Assembly (NCBI GenBank): GCA_000621425.1
Contig: JHYJ01000013.1
Location: 17,724-81,723 of the forward strand
Length of the DNA stretch: 64,000 nt
Direction: 5' to 3'
DNA from: Lachnospiraceae bacterium AB2028
GTDB taxonomy: Bacteria > Bacillota > Clostridia > Lachnospirales > Lachnospiraceae
The position numbers and the translations under genes are program-made. The notes under the pieces were generated by a model, which was given only the letters and a program-made list of their open reading frames with translations, searched no databases and was not told the origin of the DNA. This document shows, one piece after another, positions 36,326 through 46,263 of the stretch. Positions within the stretch are counted from its first letter, which is position 1. Each line of letters begins with the position of its first letter.

Positions 36326-37269
36326 AAAACGTGCACAGACCTTTGATATCCGTAATAATGGGTGTTCATAATCCGAAGGACCGAAATGTGCTTTATAGTG
36401 CGGTTCAGTCTGTTTTGGATCAGAGTTATGATAATTTTGAATTCATTATATGGAATGACGGCTCTGATGCTGATACTGTATGTTTTTTAAATGATCTGCC
36501 CAAAATGGATGATAGGATATTTCTTGCCGGACTCAATGTAAACAGAGGTCTGGCTTTTTCTTTGAATGAGTGTATTCGTCTGGCAAAGGGAAAGTATATT
36601 GCAAGAATGGATGCAGATGATTTTTCGCTGCCTGACAGGCTGGCAGAACAGGTGGCTTTTCTTGAGGAGCATCCGGAATACAGCTGGTGCGGATGTGCTG
36701 CTGAATTGTTTGATGAAGAAGGAATATGGGGATTCAGAAGGATGCCGTTGGAACCAAAACCGACGGATTACTATCGTTATTCACCTTATATACATCCGTC
36801 TGTCATGTTCAGGGCGGAAGTTTTCGATGAAACAAAAGGATATCTTGAAACAGAAGAAACCCTTCGTTGTGAGGATTATGAGATATTCATGCGGCTTACA
36901 CAGCGGGGACTTAAAGGATATAATCTCCAGGATGCGCTTTTCTGTTATCGCGAAAATAGGGAATCTTATGCAAAAAGAAAGATGTGTTACAGAATCAATG
37001 AAATGAAGATGCGTTTTTACGGTTATAAACAGATGGGGATCATATTTCCATTTGGCTGGATTTACGCATTGAGGCCGGTGGCGGCAGGCTTGTTTCCACC
37101 TGCGCTGCTGGGGATGCTAAAGCGCAAAGAGGGAGCAGCATTTTTGAGAATGCGCGATTCGGAGGAAAAAGATTGTGAACGACAGGGCAGAGTACACGGA
37201 ACGTATGAAGTATTATCAAAAGTGCCTGAAGGAAATTCCTGTCTTACGTATGGCGTCAGAGCGTGCTGA
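36322..37269 (+). CDS. Family 2 glycosyltransferase
   Basis: 315 residues. GT-A fold with SVIMGVHNP at the start, WNDGSD and the metal-binding ARMDADD, then RCEDYEIFMRL as the base-containing region. GGAGGGG precedes the ATG, which overlaps the previous stop (ATGA). The last ~32 codons overlap the next gene by 95 bases in another frame and look unlike a GT2 tail, so the true end may have been extended by a small mutation. Confidence 0.87.
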   Translation: MKNVHRPLISVIMGVHNPKDRNVLYSAVQSVLDQSYDNFEFIIWNDGSDADTVCFLNDLPKMDDRIFLAGLNVNRGLAFSLNECIRLAKGKYIARMDADDFSLPDRLAEQVAFLEEHPEYSWCGCAAELFDEEGIWGFRRMPLEPKPTDYYRYSPYIHPSVMFRAEVFDETKGYLETEETLRCEDYEIFMRLTQRGLKGYNLQDALFCYRENRESYAKRKMCYRINEMKMRFYGYKQMGIIFPFGWIYALRPVAAGLFPPALLGMLKRKEGAAFLRMRDSEEKDCERQGRVHGTYEVLSKVPEGNSCLTYGVRAC

Positions 37270-38536
37270 TGTTATTGATATCGGAGATGAAAACGAAGAG
37301 ATATTTATTGCTGTTTACGCCCCGGTAATTACTCTTTTTGCTGAGCATACACTTCTAAGCGCAAAAGAAAGAGGCATAGAACGTTTATACTTCCTGGCAC
37401 GTGACGGATGGCTGATATATCTGGCTGCGCGTGAACTGGAAAAAAAACTGAATACAGGTGTGGAATTAAAGTATTTGAATGTCTCAAGATATGCATTGCG
37501 GCTGGCTGAATACAGTTTGCCGGAAACAGATGTTGAGAGTTTGATATGTATGGGGGGGATGACGGTTACTTTTGAATCCCTTATGAGACGCGGAGCACTT
37601 TCGGATGAAGAAACAGCAGATATTTCCGATAGAACAGGTTATAAAGGAAGAGAAAAGGAAATTCTGTCATATAAAAAAATAAGGGAACTGTGTGCTACAT
37701 TGCGGAATGTTCCGCAGTTTTCAAAGTATGTTAAGACACATTCACAGAAGTCGATAGGAAATACACTGGACTACCTTAAGCAGGAGGGCTTGTGTGATGA
37801 TCTTAAATATGCAGTTGTGGACAGCGGATGGATAGGAACTGTTCAGAGAAGCATAGGAAGGTTGACGGCTGCGGCAAACAATCCCAAAGACTTTGAAGGG
37901 TATTATTTTGGTATGTATGACCTGCCGATTGGAGTTGATCTTGATAGGTATAATGCTTATTATATTCGGCCGGGGTGTAATATAAAACGCAGGTCATCGT
38001 TTTGTATTTGTTTATTTGAAGCCGTATGTTCTTCTGCAGATGGGATGACGTTAGGATATGAAAAAGATGAATCGGGACATACCTATGCCGTAAAAGGCCC
38101 AAATAATCCGAACTTTGAGATAATAAATAAGAATGAAAAAGTATTTTTAAGATACCTTTCTGAGATTGAAATATCAGATGAATTTGACTTAGGAAAAGCG
38201 TTAAGACTGAGCGAGAACATTCTTTCAAAGCATATGGGCAATCCTTGTTTAAGAGAGGCTGAATTGTATGGGGGTCTTCAGTTCAGTGATGATGTATTTG
38301 AGAAAGAAATGCAGGATGTGGCAGTATTGTGGAATCGTACTGACATACATAACAACAATGTCATTAACAAAGTCCTTACTAAGTGTTCGTTAGGCAGCAG
38401 TCTGCCAAGGCCGAGCGGATGGCCTGAAGGAAGTATTGTCAGATGTATGAAGGAAAAGTCAGGTCTCTCATTATGGCACGAGAGGACATATAAAAAGCTT
38501 GCTTATATGGGAAAGGCAACATTTTATCATGGATGA
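37175..38536 (+). CDS. FLARDG-domain protein of glycan loci
   Basis: 453 residues. The core has YFLARDGWLIY followed by VVDSGWIGT, a pattern shared with the C-terminal half of the protein at 48033-50117 (FLSRDGDILM, AVDIGWAGS). Such domains occur in surface-polysaccharide clusters, often fused to HAD-like domains; here the HAD part is absent. The biochemical role is not established to my knowledge. The GTG start at 37175 has GGAGGAAAAAG before it, which supports it despite a 95-base overlap with the GT2 gene. Confidence 0.7.
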   Translation: MNDRAEYTERMKYYQKCLKEIPVLRMASERADVIDIGDENEEIFIAVYAPVITLFAEHTLLSAKERGIERLYFLARDGWLIYLAARELEKKLNTGVELKYLNVSRYALRLAEYSLPETDVESLICMGGMTVTFESLMRRGALSDEETADISDRTGYKGREKEILSYKKIRELCATLRNVPQFSKYVKTHSQKSIGNTLDYLKQEGLCDDLKYAVVDSGWIGTVQRSIGRLTAAANNPKDFEGYYFGMYDLPIGVDLDRYNAYYIRPGCNIKRRSSFCICLFEAVCSSADGMTLGYEKDESGHTYAVKGPNNPNFEIINKNEKVFLRYLSEIEISDEFDLGKALRLSENILSKHMGNPCLREAELYGGLQFSDDVFEKEMQDVAVLWNRTDIHNNNVINKVLTKCSLGSSLPRPSGWPEGSIVRCMKEKSGLSLWHERTYKKLAYMGKATFYHG

Positions 38537-39350
38537 GAAAAAAGAGGGGCAGGAAAATGAGAAACTGAAAACAGAAAAAAACGGCCGCGGAGGACTGTGG
38601 CAGTATTTTTTTGTAATACACGAACTTACGTTAAGAGAAATCAAACGTAAATATGCCAGGAGTGCATTGGGAATACTATGGAGTGTTCTTAATCCGCTCA
38701 TGACCATGGTTGTAATGTCACTGATCTTTTCCACAATGTTCAGTAGAAGTATAGAAAATTTCCCCATATATTATCTTACGGGACAGATATTCTGGACACT
38801 TTTTTCCACTGCTACCAATCAGTCAATGACCGCTTTGGTGGACAATAAGAACTTGTTAATAAAAGTTAAGCTTCCAAAACAGACTTTTGTTCTTTCCAGA
38901 ATATACACGGCTCTGGTGAATTTTACATACACGAGCATAGCGTATTTGTTTATGCTTGCTGTTTTCAAAGTAACACCTAATGTTACTATGTTGTTATTTT
39001 TTGTGGATGTAATATTTATGCTGATCTTTTCGACGGGTATAGGATATATTCTGTCGATTGAGTTTGTTTTCTTTGCAGATATCAAGTATCTTTATGGAGT
39101 ATTTTTGACACTGCTTATGTATATGTCGGCAATTTTTTATCCGGTTGACGGATTGTCGGAGTGGATGCAGAAGGTTATAAGCTTTAATCCCATATATTCA
39201 ATGATCGCTTTCGCAAGAGAATGTGTAATGTACGGAAGGATACCGGATGAGAGCATCTGGATAAATATAGTAGCATGGAGTACGGTTAGCATTGTTTCAG
39301 GCATGGTAGTTTTCAGGCTCAATGAAAACAAGGTGATGCAGAAAATATGA
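38529..39350 (+). CDS. ABC-2 type polysaccharide export permease (Wzm/TagG-like)
   Basis: About 273 residues with six membrane segments. [16 protein letters not shown] [19 protein letters not shown] and an FNPIYSMI segment near the end are typical of polysaccharide and teichoic-acid exporters. The ATG at 38529 overlaps the previous stop by eight bases. A TTG at 38499 is in frame but lacks support. Its ATPase partner is the unusual fusion encoded next, with a four-base ATGA overlap. Confidence 0.9.
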   Translation: MDEKKEGQENEKLKTEKNGRGGLWQYFFVIHELTLREIKRKYARSALGILWSVLNPLMTMVVMSLIFSTMFSRSIENFPIYYLTGQIFWTLFSTATNQSMTALVDNKNLLIKVKLPKQTFVLSRIYTALVNFTYTSIAYLFMLAVFKVTPNVTMLLFFVDVIFMLIFSTGIGYILSIEFVFFADIKYLYGVFLTLLMYMSAIFYPVDGLSEWMQKVISFNPIYSMIAFARECVMYGRIPDESIWINIVAWSTVSIVSGMVVFRLNENKVMQKI

Positions 39351-41191
39351 AGAGTGTTAAAAGAAAAATCAATGTTCTCATTTTGCCTCTGATCATAGTT
39401 CTGCTTTTACCTATGTGGGTTCGTGCAGATGATGCGTCGGTAGTGCTTGGATCAAACTGGTATGAACGGAAAATTGGTTCTTCTTTTTTGGTGGGAGTAT
39501 ATTTAAAGACTCCGAAGGGAGCTGGGAAATATACAGTAACGTTCTCCTATGATACAGATCTGCTTGAATATGATAGCGGTGCTTCGTCTGTTGACAAGAA
39601 GCGCGGAAGAGTGACCCTTAGTGGATATGGCAACGGAAGCAAAAAAGAAGGTATATATGTACGATTTAAGGCGATAAAGGCCGGAGAGGGAACCATAGCT
39701 ATTGAGAGTGCTGAGGTGCATCTTCCTGCGGGTGCCAATGGAGAAGATGCCGGTACATATAATATTGTAAGTTTAAGCTCATCTCCTTTGGTCATAATAG
39801 ATCCTGATAATCCGCCTACGCCAACGGCAACTCCAACCCCGAAGCCAACAGCAACACCAACGGCAACTCCAACCCCAACTCCAACAGCTACGCCCACGGC
39901 GACACCAACAGCCACTCCTACACCAACAGCTACTCCGACTCCGACAGCTACGTCTACACCGACGCCCACTGCAACGCCGACGGCTGCGCCGACAGCAACA
40001 CCAACCCCAACTCCGGCAGTTACGGCAACACCAACGGCAACACCAACGGCTACGCCCACAGCGACGTCAACGCCTACGCCTACATCCGCTGCAGCAATAG
40101 ATACGAATATTGCGAGTCCAACGGCTGAACCATCAGTAACTCCGTCACCGACTCCGACAGCGGCGACGGAACCAACAGAAAAGCCCTTTGTATATAACAT
40201 ATATTTTGTGGGTATCGTCGGGATCATTTTATTGATCATAATAGGCGAACTGATACATCTGGCTGCGAAGAAGATAATAGAACACAGTACAAACGGTGAT
40301 ATAAGGAAACTCTTTGGAAACGGAAAAACCGATTCCCAGCTGCCGGCTGATGTTAACATACTGGATCTTGATGTAAACAGCGAGACGAGTCCTGAACTGC
40401 ACAGAATGATAGAGCAGGTCCATTGGGAAAAAAAGGGTGTAACGGAGCCTGTCATTTCTGTTAATGATGTGACAATGGAATTCCATCTGTCATCATCAAA
40501 TCCTTCGGGAATAAAAGATTATCTTATACAGTTTCTTAAGCGGAAGATAAAATACAGAAGACTGTATGCATTGTATCATGTGAGCTTTGATGTATATCCC
40601 GGAGAGGTAGTAGGCATTATAGGCACGAATGGATCCGGTAAGTCCACGCTGCTCAAGATCGTATCAGGAGCATTAAAGCCTACAAAGGGTACCGTGAAAG
40701 TGGACCGAAAAAAGGTACAGCTACTGACACTGGGAACAGGTTTTGATATGGAGCTGACCGCCAGGGAAAATGTATATCTCAACGGGGCGATAATAGGATA
40801 TTCCAAGAGTTTTCTTGATCAGCACTATCAGGATATCGTGGAATTTGCCGAATTACAGGATTTTATGGAGGAAAAGGTAAAGAACTTTTCCAGCGGTATG
40901 GTATCGCGCCTTGGATTTGCAATCGCTACCGCAGGATCAGCTGCTGAGATACTGATACTTGATGAGGTTCTCAGTGTAGGTGATGAGTTCTTCAGAAAAA
41001 AAAGCCTACAGCGTATAAAGGAGCTCATACACGGTGGCAGTACCGTGCTTATGGTTAGTCATGGAATGGGAACCATACTTGATAATTGCAGCAAATGCGT
41101 TTGGATCGAAAAAGGTGAGCTAAAGATGATCGGTGATCCTAAAAATGTGTGCGAAGCATATAGAAAGTATGGGGGAGAAGGGAATAATTAG
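39347..41191 (+). CDS. Fusion: cohesin-like extracellular domain, Pro/Thr linker, TM and Wzt/TagH-type ABC ATPase
   Basis: 614 residues. Signal-peptide-like start ([18 protein letters not shown]); a beta-rich domain (~30-150) with [17 protein letters not shown] and [15 protein letters not shown], resembling cohesin-type domains; a PTATPT repeat tract (~158-270); a membrane segment (~283-305); a linker; and a complete ABC ATPase (~375-610). The ATPase has Walker [10 protein letters not shown], the degenerate signature FSSGM typical of polysaccharide exporters, Walker [13 protein letters not shown] and switch MVSHG. Predicted topology puts the first domain outside and the ATPase inside. Overlap with the permease gene indicates a joint complex. 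Known TagH proteins carry extra domains after, not before, the ATPase. Confidence 0.85.
   Translation: MKSVKRKINVLILPLIIVLLLPMWVRADDASVVLGSNWYERKIGSSFLVGVYLKTPKGAGKYTVTFSYDTDLLEYDSGASSVDKKRGRVTLSGYGNGSKKEGIYVRFKAIKAGEGTIAIESAEVHLPAGANGEDAGTYNIVSLSSSPLVIIDPDNPPTPTATPTPKPTATPTATPTPTPTATPTATPTATPTPTATPTPTATSTPTPTATPTAAPTATPTPTPAVTATPTATPTATPTATSTPTPTSAAAIDTNIASPTAEPSVTPSPTPTAATEPTEKPFVYNIYFVGIVGIILLIIIGELIHLAAKKIIEHSTNGDIRKLFGNGKTDSQLPADVNILDLDVNSETSPELHRMIEQVHWEKKGVTEPVISVNDVTMEFHLSSSNPSGIKDYLIQFLKRKIKYRRLYALYHVSFDVYPGEVVGIIGTNGSGKSTLLKIVSGALKPTKGTVKVDRKKVQLLTLGTGFDMELTARENVYLNGAIIGYSKSFLDQHYQDIVEFAELQDFMEEKVKNFSSGMVSRLGFAIATAGSAAEILILDEVLSVGDEFFRKKSLQRIKELIHGGSTVLMVSHGMGTILDNCSKCVWIEKGELKMIGDPKNVCEAYRKYGGEGNN
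39819..40180 (+). repeat. Imperfect tandem repeat encoding the Pro/Thr linker
   Basis: Many near-copies of a CCAACGGCAACTCC-type unit, in frame, encode [11 protein letters not shown]. Codons vary at third positions (CCA, CCG, CCC, CCT), so selection at the protein level is likely. Copy number may vary between strains. Confidence 0.85.
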
Positions 41192-41202
41192 GAAAGAAAA
41201 TT

Positions 41203-42426
41203 ATGAACGATAAAACAGAAATGAATCACATCCCAAAGGTTTCAGTTATCATTCCGGTCTATAATGAAGAAAAATATCTGAGACAGTGTATGGACAACAT
41301 TATAAGTCAAACACTGAGAGATATAGAAATAATATGTATAGATGATGGTTCAACAGACGATTCGTTTAGAATACTGCAGGAATACGAAAAAAAAGATTCC
41401 AGGGTATTAGTGATAAGGGAGGAGAATAAAGGTGCCGGTGCGGCAAGGAACACAGGAATACAGAAGGCAGGGGGACGTTATCTGTATTTTCCGGATGCAG
41501 ATGATTATTGCGAACCATCTTTATTGGAGATTGCCTATAAAAAAGCAGAGGATACGGAGGCTGATGTTACGGTTTTCAGATCGAGACAGATTGACGTGGA
41601 AACCGGAAAAAGCAGTCCATGTCGGTATTCTGTATATATAGATAAACTTCCGGCTAAATGCCCATTTCAAATAAGTGATGTACAAGGAAATTTTTTCCGC
41701 TTTATTATGGGATGGGCCTGGGATAAATTGTTTAGAAAAAGTTTCATAGAGACAAATAATATTCTGTTTCAAGAACAAAGGACTACCAATGACATGTATT
41801 TTACCTACACTGCATTGATGAAAGCCCAAAGAATAACTACGCTTGATACAGAATTATATAATCATAGAATAAATATAACCGCATCGTTGTCTATGACAAG
41901 AAATGATTCATTCAGATGTTTTTATGATGCTTTGATAAAAGTGCAGGATGAAATTAAGAAAATGGGACTGGAAGATAAATACCGTCAGGTATTTGTTGAT
42001 TATGCGCTGCATTGTTGTCTGGCAAATTTGAATGTGCTGGATGGAGATTCGGCCAGGGAATTACATGGCTTACTAAATTCAGAGTATTTTAGAGAATTAG
42101 GAATTTATGACGCACCTTCGGAATGGTTTACATCTTCGAATGAGTATTCGGAATATTTGATCATAATAGATGAAAAGGAAGGCTATGATGGATATGAAAA
42201 GTATCATCTACGGCAAATGCTTATAAGTTCAAAAAAAGAAAATGAATTATTAAAGAAGGAAATTACAGATATTCGTGAAGAAAATAAAAAATTGGAAGGT
42301 ATACAAGCAGAAAGAGATCACTATAAGTATTGCCTTGATGAAGTGTGGAAGTCAAAATCGTTAAAAATCGGAAGAGCAATAACATGGATACCGAGAAAAA
42401 TAAGCGGAAAGGAACAAAACTCATGA
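41203..42426 (+). CDS. Family 2 glycosyltransferase with a C-terminal tail motif
   Basis: 407 residues. GT-A domain at the start: VSVIIPVYNEEKYLRQC, CIDDGSTDDS and YFPDADDYCEP. After ~300 residues comes a Lys/Glu coiled-coil stretch, then a tail YCLDEVWKSKSLKIGRAITW followed by IPRK. The same tail pattern closes the next protein. The sugar is unknown. GGAAAG stands before the ATG. From here to about 46.2 kb the DNA is visibly richer in A+T than the rest of the operon, hinting at a separate origin. Confidence 0.9.
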   Translation: MNDKTEMNHIPKVSVIIPVYNEEKYLRQCMDNIISQTLRDIEIICIDDGSTDDSFRILQEYEKKDSRVLVIREENKGAGAARNTGIQKAGGRYLYFPDADDYCEPSLLEIAYKKAEDTEADVTVFRSRQIDVETGKSSPCRYSVYIDKLPAKCPFQISDVQGNFFRFIMGWAWDKLFRKSFIETNNILFQEQRTTNDMYFTYTALMKAQRITTLDTELYNHRINITASLSMTRNDSFRCFYDALIKVQDEIKKMGLEDKYRQVFVDYALHCCLANLNVLDGDSARELHGLLNSEYFRELGIYDAPSEWFTSSNEYSEYLIIIDEKEGYDGYEKYHLRQMLISSKKENELLKKEITDIREENKKLEGIQAERDHYKYCLDEVWKSKSLKIGRAITWIPRKISGKEQNS

Positions 42427-45338
42427 TGGGGGATATGGCAAAATTTGATGAGCAGATAGAACTTGCTATGATATGTGATGCGAATTACATGATACCTACT
42501 ATGGTGGCTATTTATTCGCTGTTTTGCAATAGAAATGTTCAAAGGTCTTATCATATATCTGTTATATGTAGTGAGGGTGAGTTAGTTGAACTTAAACCAT
42601 TATGTTCATTTAATACTACAGGGTTCGAAGTGAGCATAATAGAAGCAAGTAGGGACAGAATACAAAATCTGTCTAAAAGTACTGGTAAAAGTTATGCAAT
42701 GGCAACGGAAAACGCATTGTATAAGATAGTCTTACCGGAATTGTTGATCAATATATCAAAAGTGTTATATATCGATGGAGATATAATTGTCAAAAAAAAT
42801 ATTGATGAGTTATATCTAATGGATGTCTCTGATTGTTGCGGCGTTGTTGTAAAGGACAGCGGCAAGTTATATTCAAATAGGAAGATTGTTAGAAAAAAGG
42901 ATAATTATTTTAATACCGGGGTTATGCTCCTGAATTTAGATAAAATGAGAGGATATACTGAAAAACTTATAGAAGAAAAAATGACGCAGGAAGACTGTAC
43001 GCTAATGGATCAGGACGTGTTTAACAGTGTGATAGGGGATATGATCAAGACTGTTGATAATAGATACAACCTGTTGTACACAAATCTGACCCGCTCCAGA
43101 GCAAAGTTTACAATGGACCGATTGAATGATTTTTATGGATATCAATATAAAAACCTGCGTGATTTGTATGAAGATGCATGTATTGTTCATTTTGCATCCA
43201 AAGATAAACCATGGAAGAATACATCATCTCCCATGTCACGCATTTGGTATAAGTATTATCAGGAAATGAAAAAGGAATTAAATCCTAATGAGAATTATAT
43301 TCAGGAATTCGAGAGTAAAAAGCAAAAGGATACCGCATTACATAATTGTTTGACAGGGAAGACTAACATTGCAGATAGAAACTTGATTGTATCGTTTACG
43401 ACCTATCCAGGTAGAATAGAGTTGTTAACAAAGATGATTAATTCATTGTTATCACAAATAGAAATTCCGGATAAGATAGTCGTTGCGTTGACAAAAGAGG
43501 AATTTCAAAATGGAGAAAGCGATCTGCCTAATGAAATAAAGGATCTAGTTGCATTGGGAAAACTGGAAATAATTTGGGGTGAAAGAAATCTCAAGTCACA
43601 TAATAAGTATTTTTATACTATGAAAAAATATCCCAATGACATAGTTATCACTGTGGATGATGATAATGTTTATTCTGAAGAATTGACCTGGTATTTGTAT
43701 CAGTCATATATGAAATGCCCGGATAGTGTGTCGACAATGAGGGCGCATTTTATCGAATTTGAAAATGAAAAGATTAAAAAGTATGTCTGTTGGAAACAAG
43801 AGTTGGAAGCGCCGGTATTTCAGCCGGAAATGAGTTTTCTGGCAACCGGTGTTGCCGGGTGCCTATATCCACCAAATTCAATGCACACGGATCTGTTTAA
43901 CGATGAGCTGATGATGAAGTTGTGCCCTACAACAGATGATTTATGGTTGAAAATAATGCAGATCAGGGTAGGAACATCTGTGGCTATAGCATATCCAAAC
44001 ATGGAATTGGGAATTATTAAAGAAACCCAAAAAACAGCATTATACAGGCTAAATAGACAGGGTGGTGGAAATGATAATAATCTGAAAAGTGTGTTGGATC
44101 ATTATAGTGATGAAAAGCTTGAGGAAAAACTGTTTAGGAAGTTTGAATCCATATCAGAAGAAGTATATCAACCGATTATATCTGTTGTACTGGCTGTATG
44201 TGATAATAAGGCTAGTATAAGAAAGTGCATTGAAAGTCTTATCAGACAGACATTAAAGAATGTGGAAATCATAATTGTTGATAACGGTTCAAAATCAAAG
44301 ATACTTAACGAGTTTGCTACCAAGCATTCTAATATAGAGCTGATAATAAATAAAAAATACAATGCTGCCGAAGCTGCGAACAGGGGGATGCTGGAAGCAA
44401 AAGGCAAGTATATATTATTTGCGGATTCAAATACATGTTATGAATTGGATTATTTAAAAAAGGCGTATTACAACATTAGTAAAGGCGATGCAGATGTTCT
44501 GATTGCCAAGGTTGATTATCATAACGGTGATGGGGGACTCTGCAAAAAAAAAGGTTGGGATAAAGAAATGTATCTATTGCCCAAAGAAATCGTTTTTTCT
44601 TTTGATGATATAAAAAAAGATAGGTTCAATACAATATCATACAGATATGATGACAAGCTTTTCAGACGAGAACATATAATCAAGTATTCTTTTGATACTA
44701 ATATGAATTTATATGGGGATATGATGTGTATTGAGAAGTCTATACTGGAGGCAGAACGTTTATCTTATTATGACTGTGTGGTTGGTCACGCACTGTATGT
44801 CTCCGATAATCCACATTATAAGAAATTCCCATGGGAAGGGGTAAAGAAGAGCATGGAGACTTTTGGGGAATACTTGCAATGCGATTTGGGGTATCAAAAA
44901 TACTATAATGATTACAGGTTCTTTATTTTGGCTACTATTTTCAGAGAATATGATCTGATAGATGATCTGGGATATGCAGAAAAAAGGTATGGTCAGATAC
45001 GCGAAGATATTGAATATTTTGGAATTGATGAGTCTCTAAATGAATTAAAATCAAATGATGATTTGTATAAGGAGTATCTGTTCGTTATGTCATTTGATTT
45101 CCCGAGGGAGATGATAAAAAAGTATATACATTTGGATGATAGCAGATGGCAAAATTCTAAAGAGTCTATTGAAATAAAACAGAAGGAAATAGAAGAAAAA
45201 AATCATATAATCAAGCAATTGAGTTATGACAGCTATTGTTTAAATGAGATAAGGAAATCTAAAAGCTATAAAATCGGGTTGTTTATAACTGCCGTTCCAA
45301 GGAAAATTATACTGATGATGAAAAAAAATAAAGGATAA
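42423..45338 (+). CDS. Multidomain glycosyltransferase: GT8 + GT-A-like + GT2
   Basis: 971 residues from ATG 42423, which has AAAGGAAC before it and overlaps the previous stop. Residues ~10-300: a GT8-type domain (ELAMICDANYMIPTM, VLYIDGDIIV, TGVMLLNLDKM). Residues ~330-570: a second transferase-like domain (VSFTTYPGRIELL, VITVDDDNVYSEE, TTDDLWLKI). Residues ~590-780: a GT2-like domain with ISVVLAVCDN and IIIVDNGS, whose usual DxD appears as FADSNTC and so may be weak. The tail YCLNEIRKSKSYKIGLFITA then PRK matches the preceding protein. Such a protein could add two or three sugars in sequence. Confidence 0.85.
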   Translation: MMGDMAKFDEQIELAMICDANYMIPTMVAIYSLFCNRNVQRSYHISVICSEGELVELKPLCSFNTTGFEVSIIEASRDRIQNLSKSTGKSYAMATENALYKIVLPELLINISKVLYIDGDIIVKKNIDELYLMDVSDCCGVVVKDSGKLYSNRKIVRKKDNYFNTGVMLLNLDKMRGYTEKLIEEKMTQEDCTLMDQDVFNSVIGDMIKTVDNRYNLLYTNLTRSRAKFTMDRLNDFYGYQYKNLRDLYEDACIVHFASKDKPWKNTSSPMSRIWYKYYQEMKKELNPNENYIQEFESKKQKDTALHNCLTGKTNIADRNLIVSFTTYPGRIELLTKMINSLLSQIEIPDKIVVALTKEEFQNGESDLPNEIKDLVALGKLEIIWGERNLKSHNKYFYTMKKYPNDIVITVDDDNVYSEELTWYLYQSYMKCPDSVSTMRAHFIEFENEKIKKYVCWKQELEAPVFQPEMSFLATGVAGCLYPPNSMHTDLFNDELMMKLCPTTDDLWLKIMQIRVGTSVAIAYPNMELGIIKETQKTALYRLNRQGGGNDNNLKSVLDHYSDEKLEEKLFRKFESISEEVYQPIISVVLAVCDNKASIRKCIESLIRQTLKNVEIIIVDNGSKSKILNEFATKHSNIELIINKKYNAAEAANRGMLEAKGKYILFADSNTCYELDYLKKAYYNISKGDADVLIAKVDYHNGDGGLCKKKGWDKEMYLLPKEIVFSFDDIKKDRFNTISYRYDDKLFRREHIIKYSFDTNMNLYGDMMCIEKSILEAERLSYYDCVVGHALYVSDNPHYKKFPWEGVKKSMETFGEYLQCDLGYQKYYNDYRFFILATIFREYDLIDDLGYAEKRYGQIREDIEYFGIDESLNELKSNDDLYKEYLFVMSFDFPREMIKKYIHLDDSRWQNSKESIEIKQKEIEEKNHIIKQLSYDSYCLNEIRKSKSYKIGLFITAVPRKIILMMKKNKG

Positions 45339-45373
45339 AGAAGATTATATGCACGGAAAGAGGATTATGAGAA

Positions 45374-46252
45374 ATGTATTATATTGATAAAGTAGCAACA
45401 GAAACACTGATCGCACAACAGAAAAAAAATAAAATAAATCAAATTAACCTATTTAATGAATTAATAAATGGGAAGGATTATGCTGAAATAAAAAATGATA
45501 TTGATATACTTCGAACGGGAAATAAAATATTCTTCGACAAGGAGAGACAATTTACAAAGTACGATGAGATTACCCTGGCGGAAAAAGGAATTAATAGATT
45601 GATGGGACTAAAAAAAAGATACCCATTTATAAATTTGGAATCATATTGCGATATAGGCTGTGGTTATGGTGAGAATCCTAGAGCGGCAGTGTTTTTAGGA
45701 AGTAAGCATGCTGTCGGGATTGATATAGCTCCCAAATGGGAAAATTTCGGAGAAAATTCGGATTCGCGGTTGTTATTTGTACAAAGCGATATATCAAAAA
45801 AGGCTATAAATGAAAAATTTACGCTTGTGACTTCGTACGCATCATTTGAACACTTTGATTCTCCGGAACTGATGCTGGAAAGAATGATTGATATGGTAGA
45901 AGAGAAAGGGTGTTTATTTATTAATTTTTCCCCTATTTGGGGTTCGACGGATGGTCATCATATGTATAGAAAAATACAGTTTCCGTATTATCATCTTATA
46001 TTTGATGAAAAAATAATCTCTGATTATTATAAGGAAAACAATTGGCACAACCCGAATCAGTTTAATTATTGGAGTGCTTTTGATTTTATGAATCTTTTTA
46101 TGCGGTGTCGCGGAATGGAAATCATACAGTTTTCACCAAAATATGAGTTGAAAGATGCGTATTTTGTTAATGAGTATCCACAACTTTTTTCGGGATACAA
46201 TTTTGAAAATTTGATGATTTCGGGGTTCAGTATTCTGTATAGAAAATTATAG
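45374..46252 (+). CDS. SAM-dependent methyltransferase
   Basis: 292 residues. A class I methyltransferase motif I is visible as YCDIGCGYGENPRAAV, then VGIDIAP and VTSYASFEHFD, with LINFSPIWGS further on. It probably methylates a sugar or a glycan precursor of the locus; the exact target is not visible. It lies in the A+T-rich part of the operon between two glycosyltransferase genes. The start at 45374 follows a weak purine-rich site. Confidence 0.78.
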   Translation: MYYIDKVATETLIAQQKKNKINQINLFNELINGKDYAEIKNDIDILRTGNKIFFDKERQFTKYDEITLAEKGINRLMGLKKRYPFINLESYCDIGCGYGENPRAAVFLGSKHAVGIDIAPKWENFGENSDSRLLFVQSDISKKAINEKFTLVTSYASFEHFDSPELMLERMIDMVEEKGCLFINFSPIWGSTDGHHMYRKIQFPYYHLIFDEKIISDYYKENNWHNPNQFNYWSAFDFMNLFMRCRGMEIIQFSPKYELKDAYFVNEYPQLFSGYNFENLMISGFSILYRKL

Positions 46253-46263
46253 TCGGATTCTAG

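Noticed and set aside
39819..40180. CRISPR-like repeat array
   Set aside because: The repeats are short, imperfect, have no spacers and stay in frame within one protein; no cas genes are present.
39547..40455. 302-codon reverse-strand ORF rich in Val-Gly
   Set aside because: It is the antisense shadow of the Pro/Thr repeat in the ABC-ATPase fusion, without a ribosome binding site.
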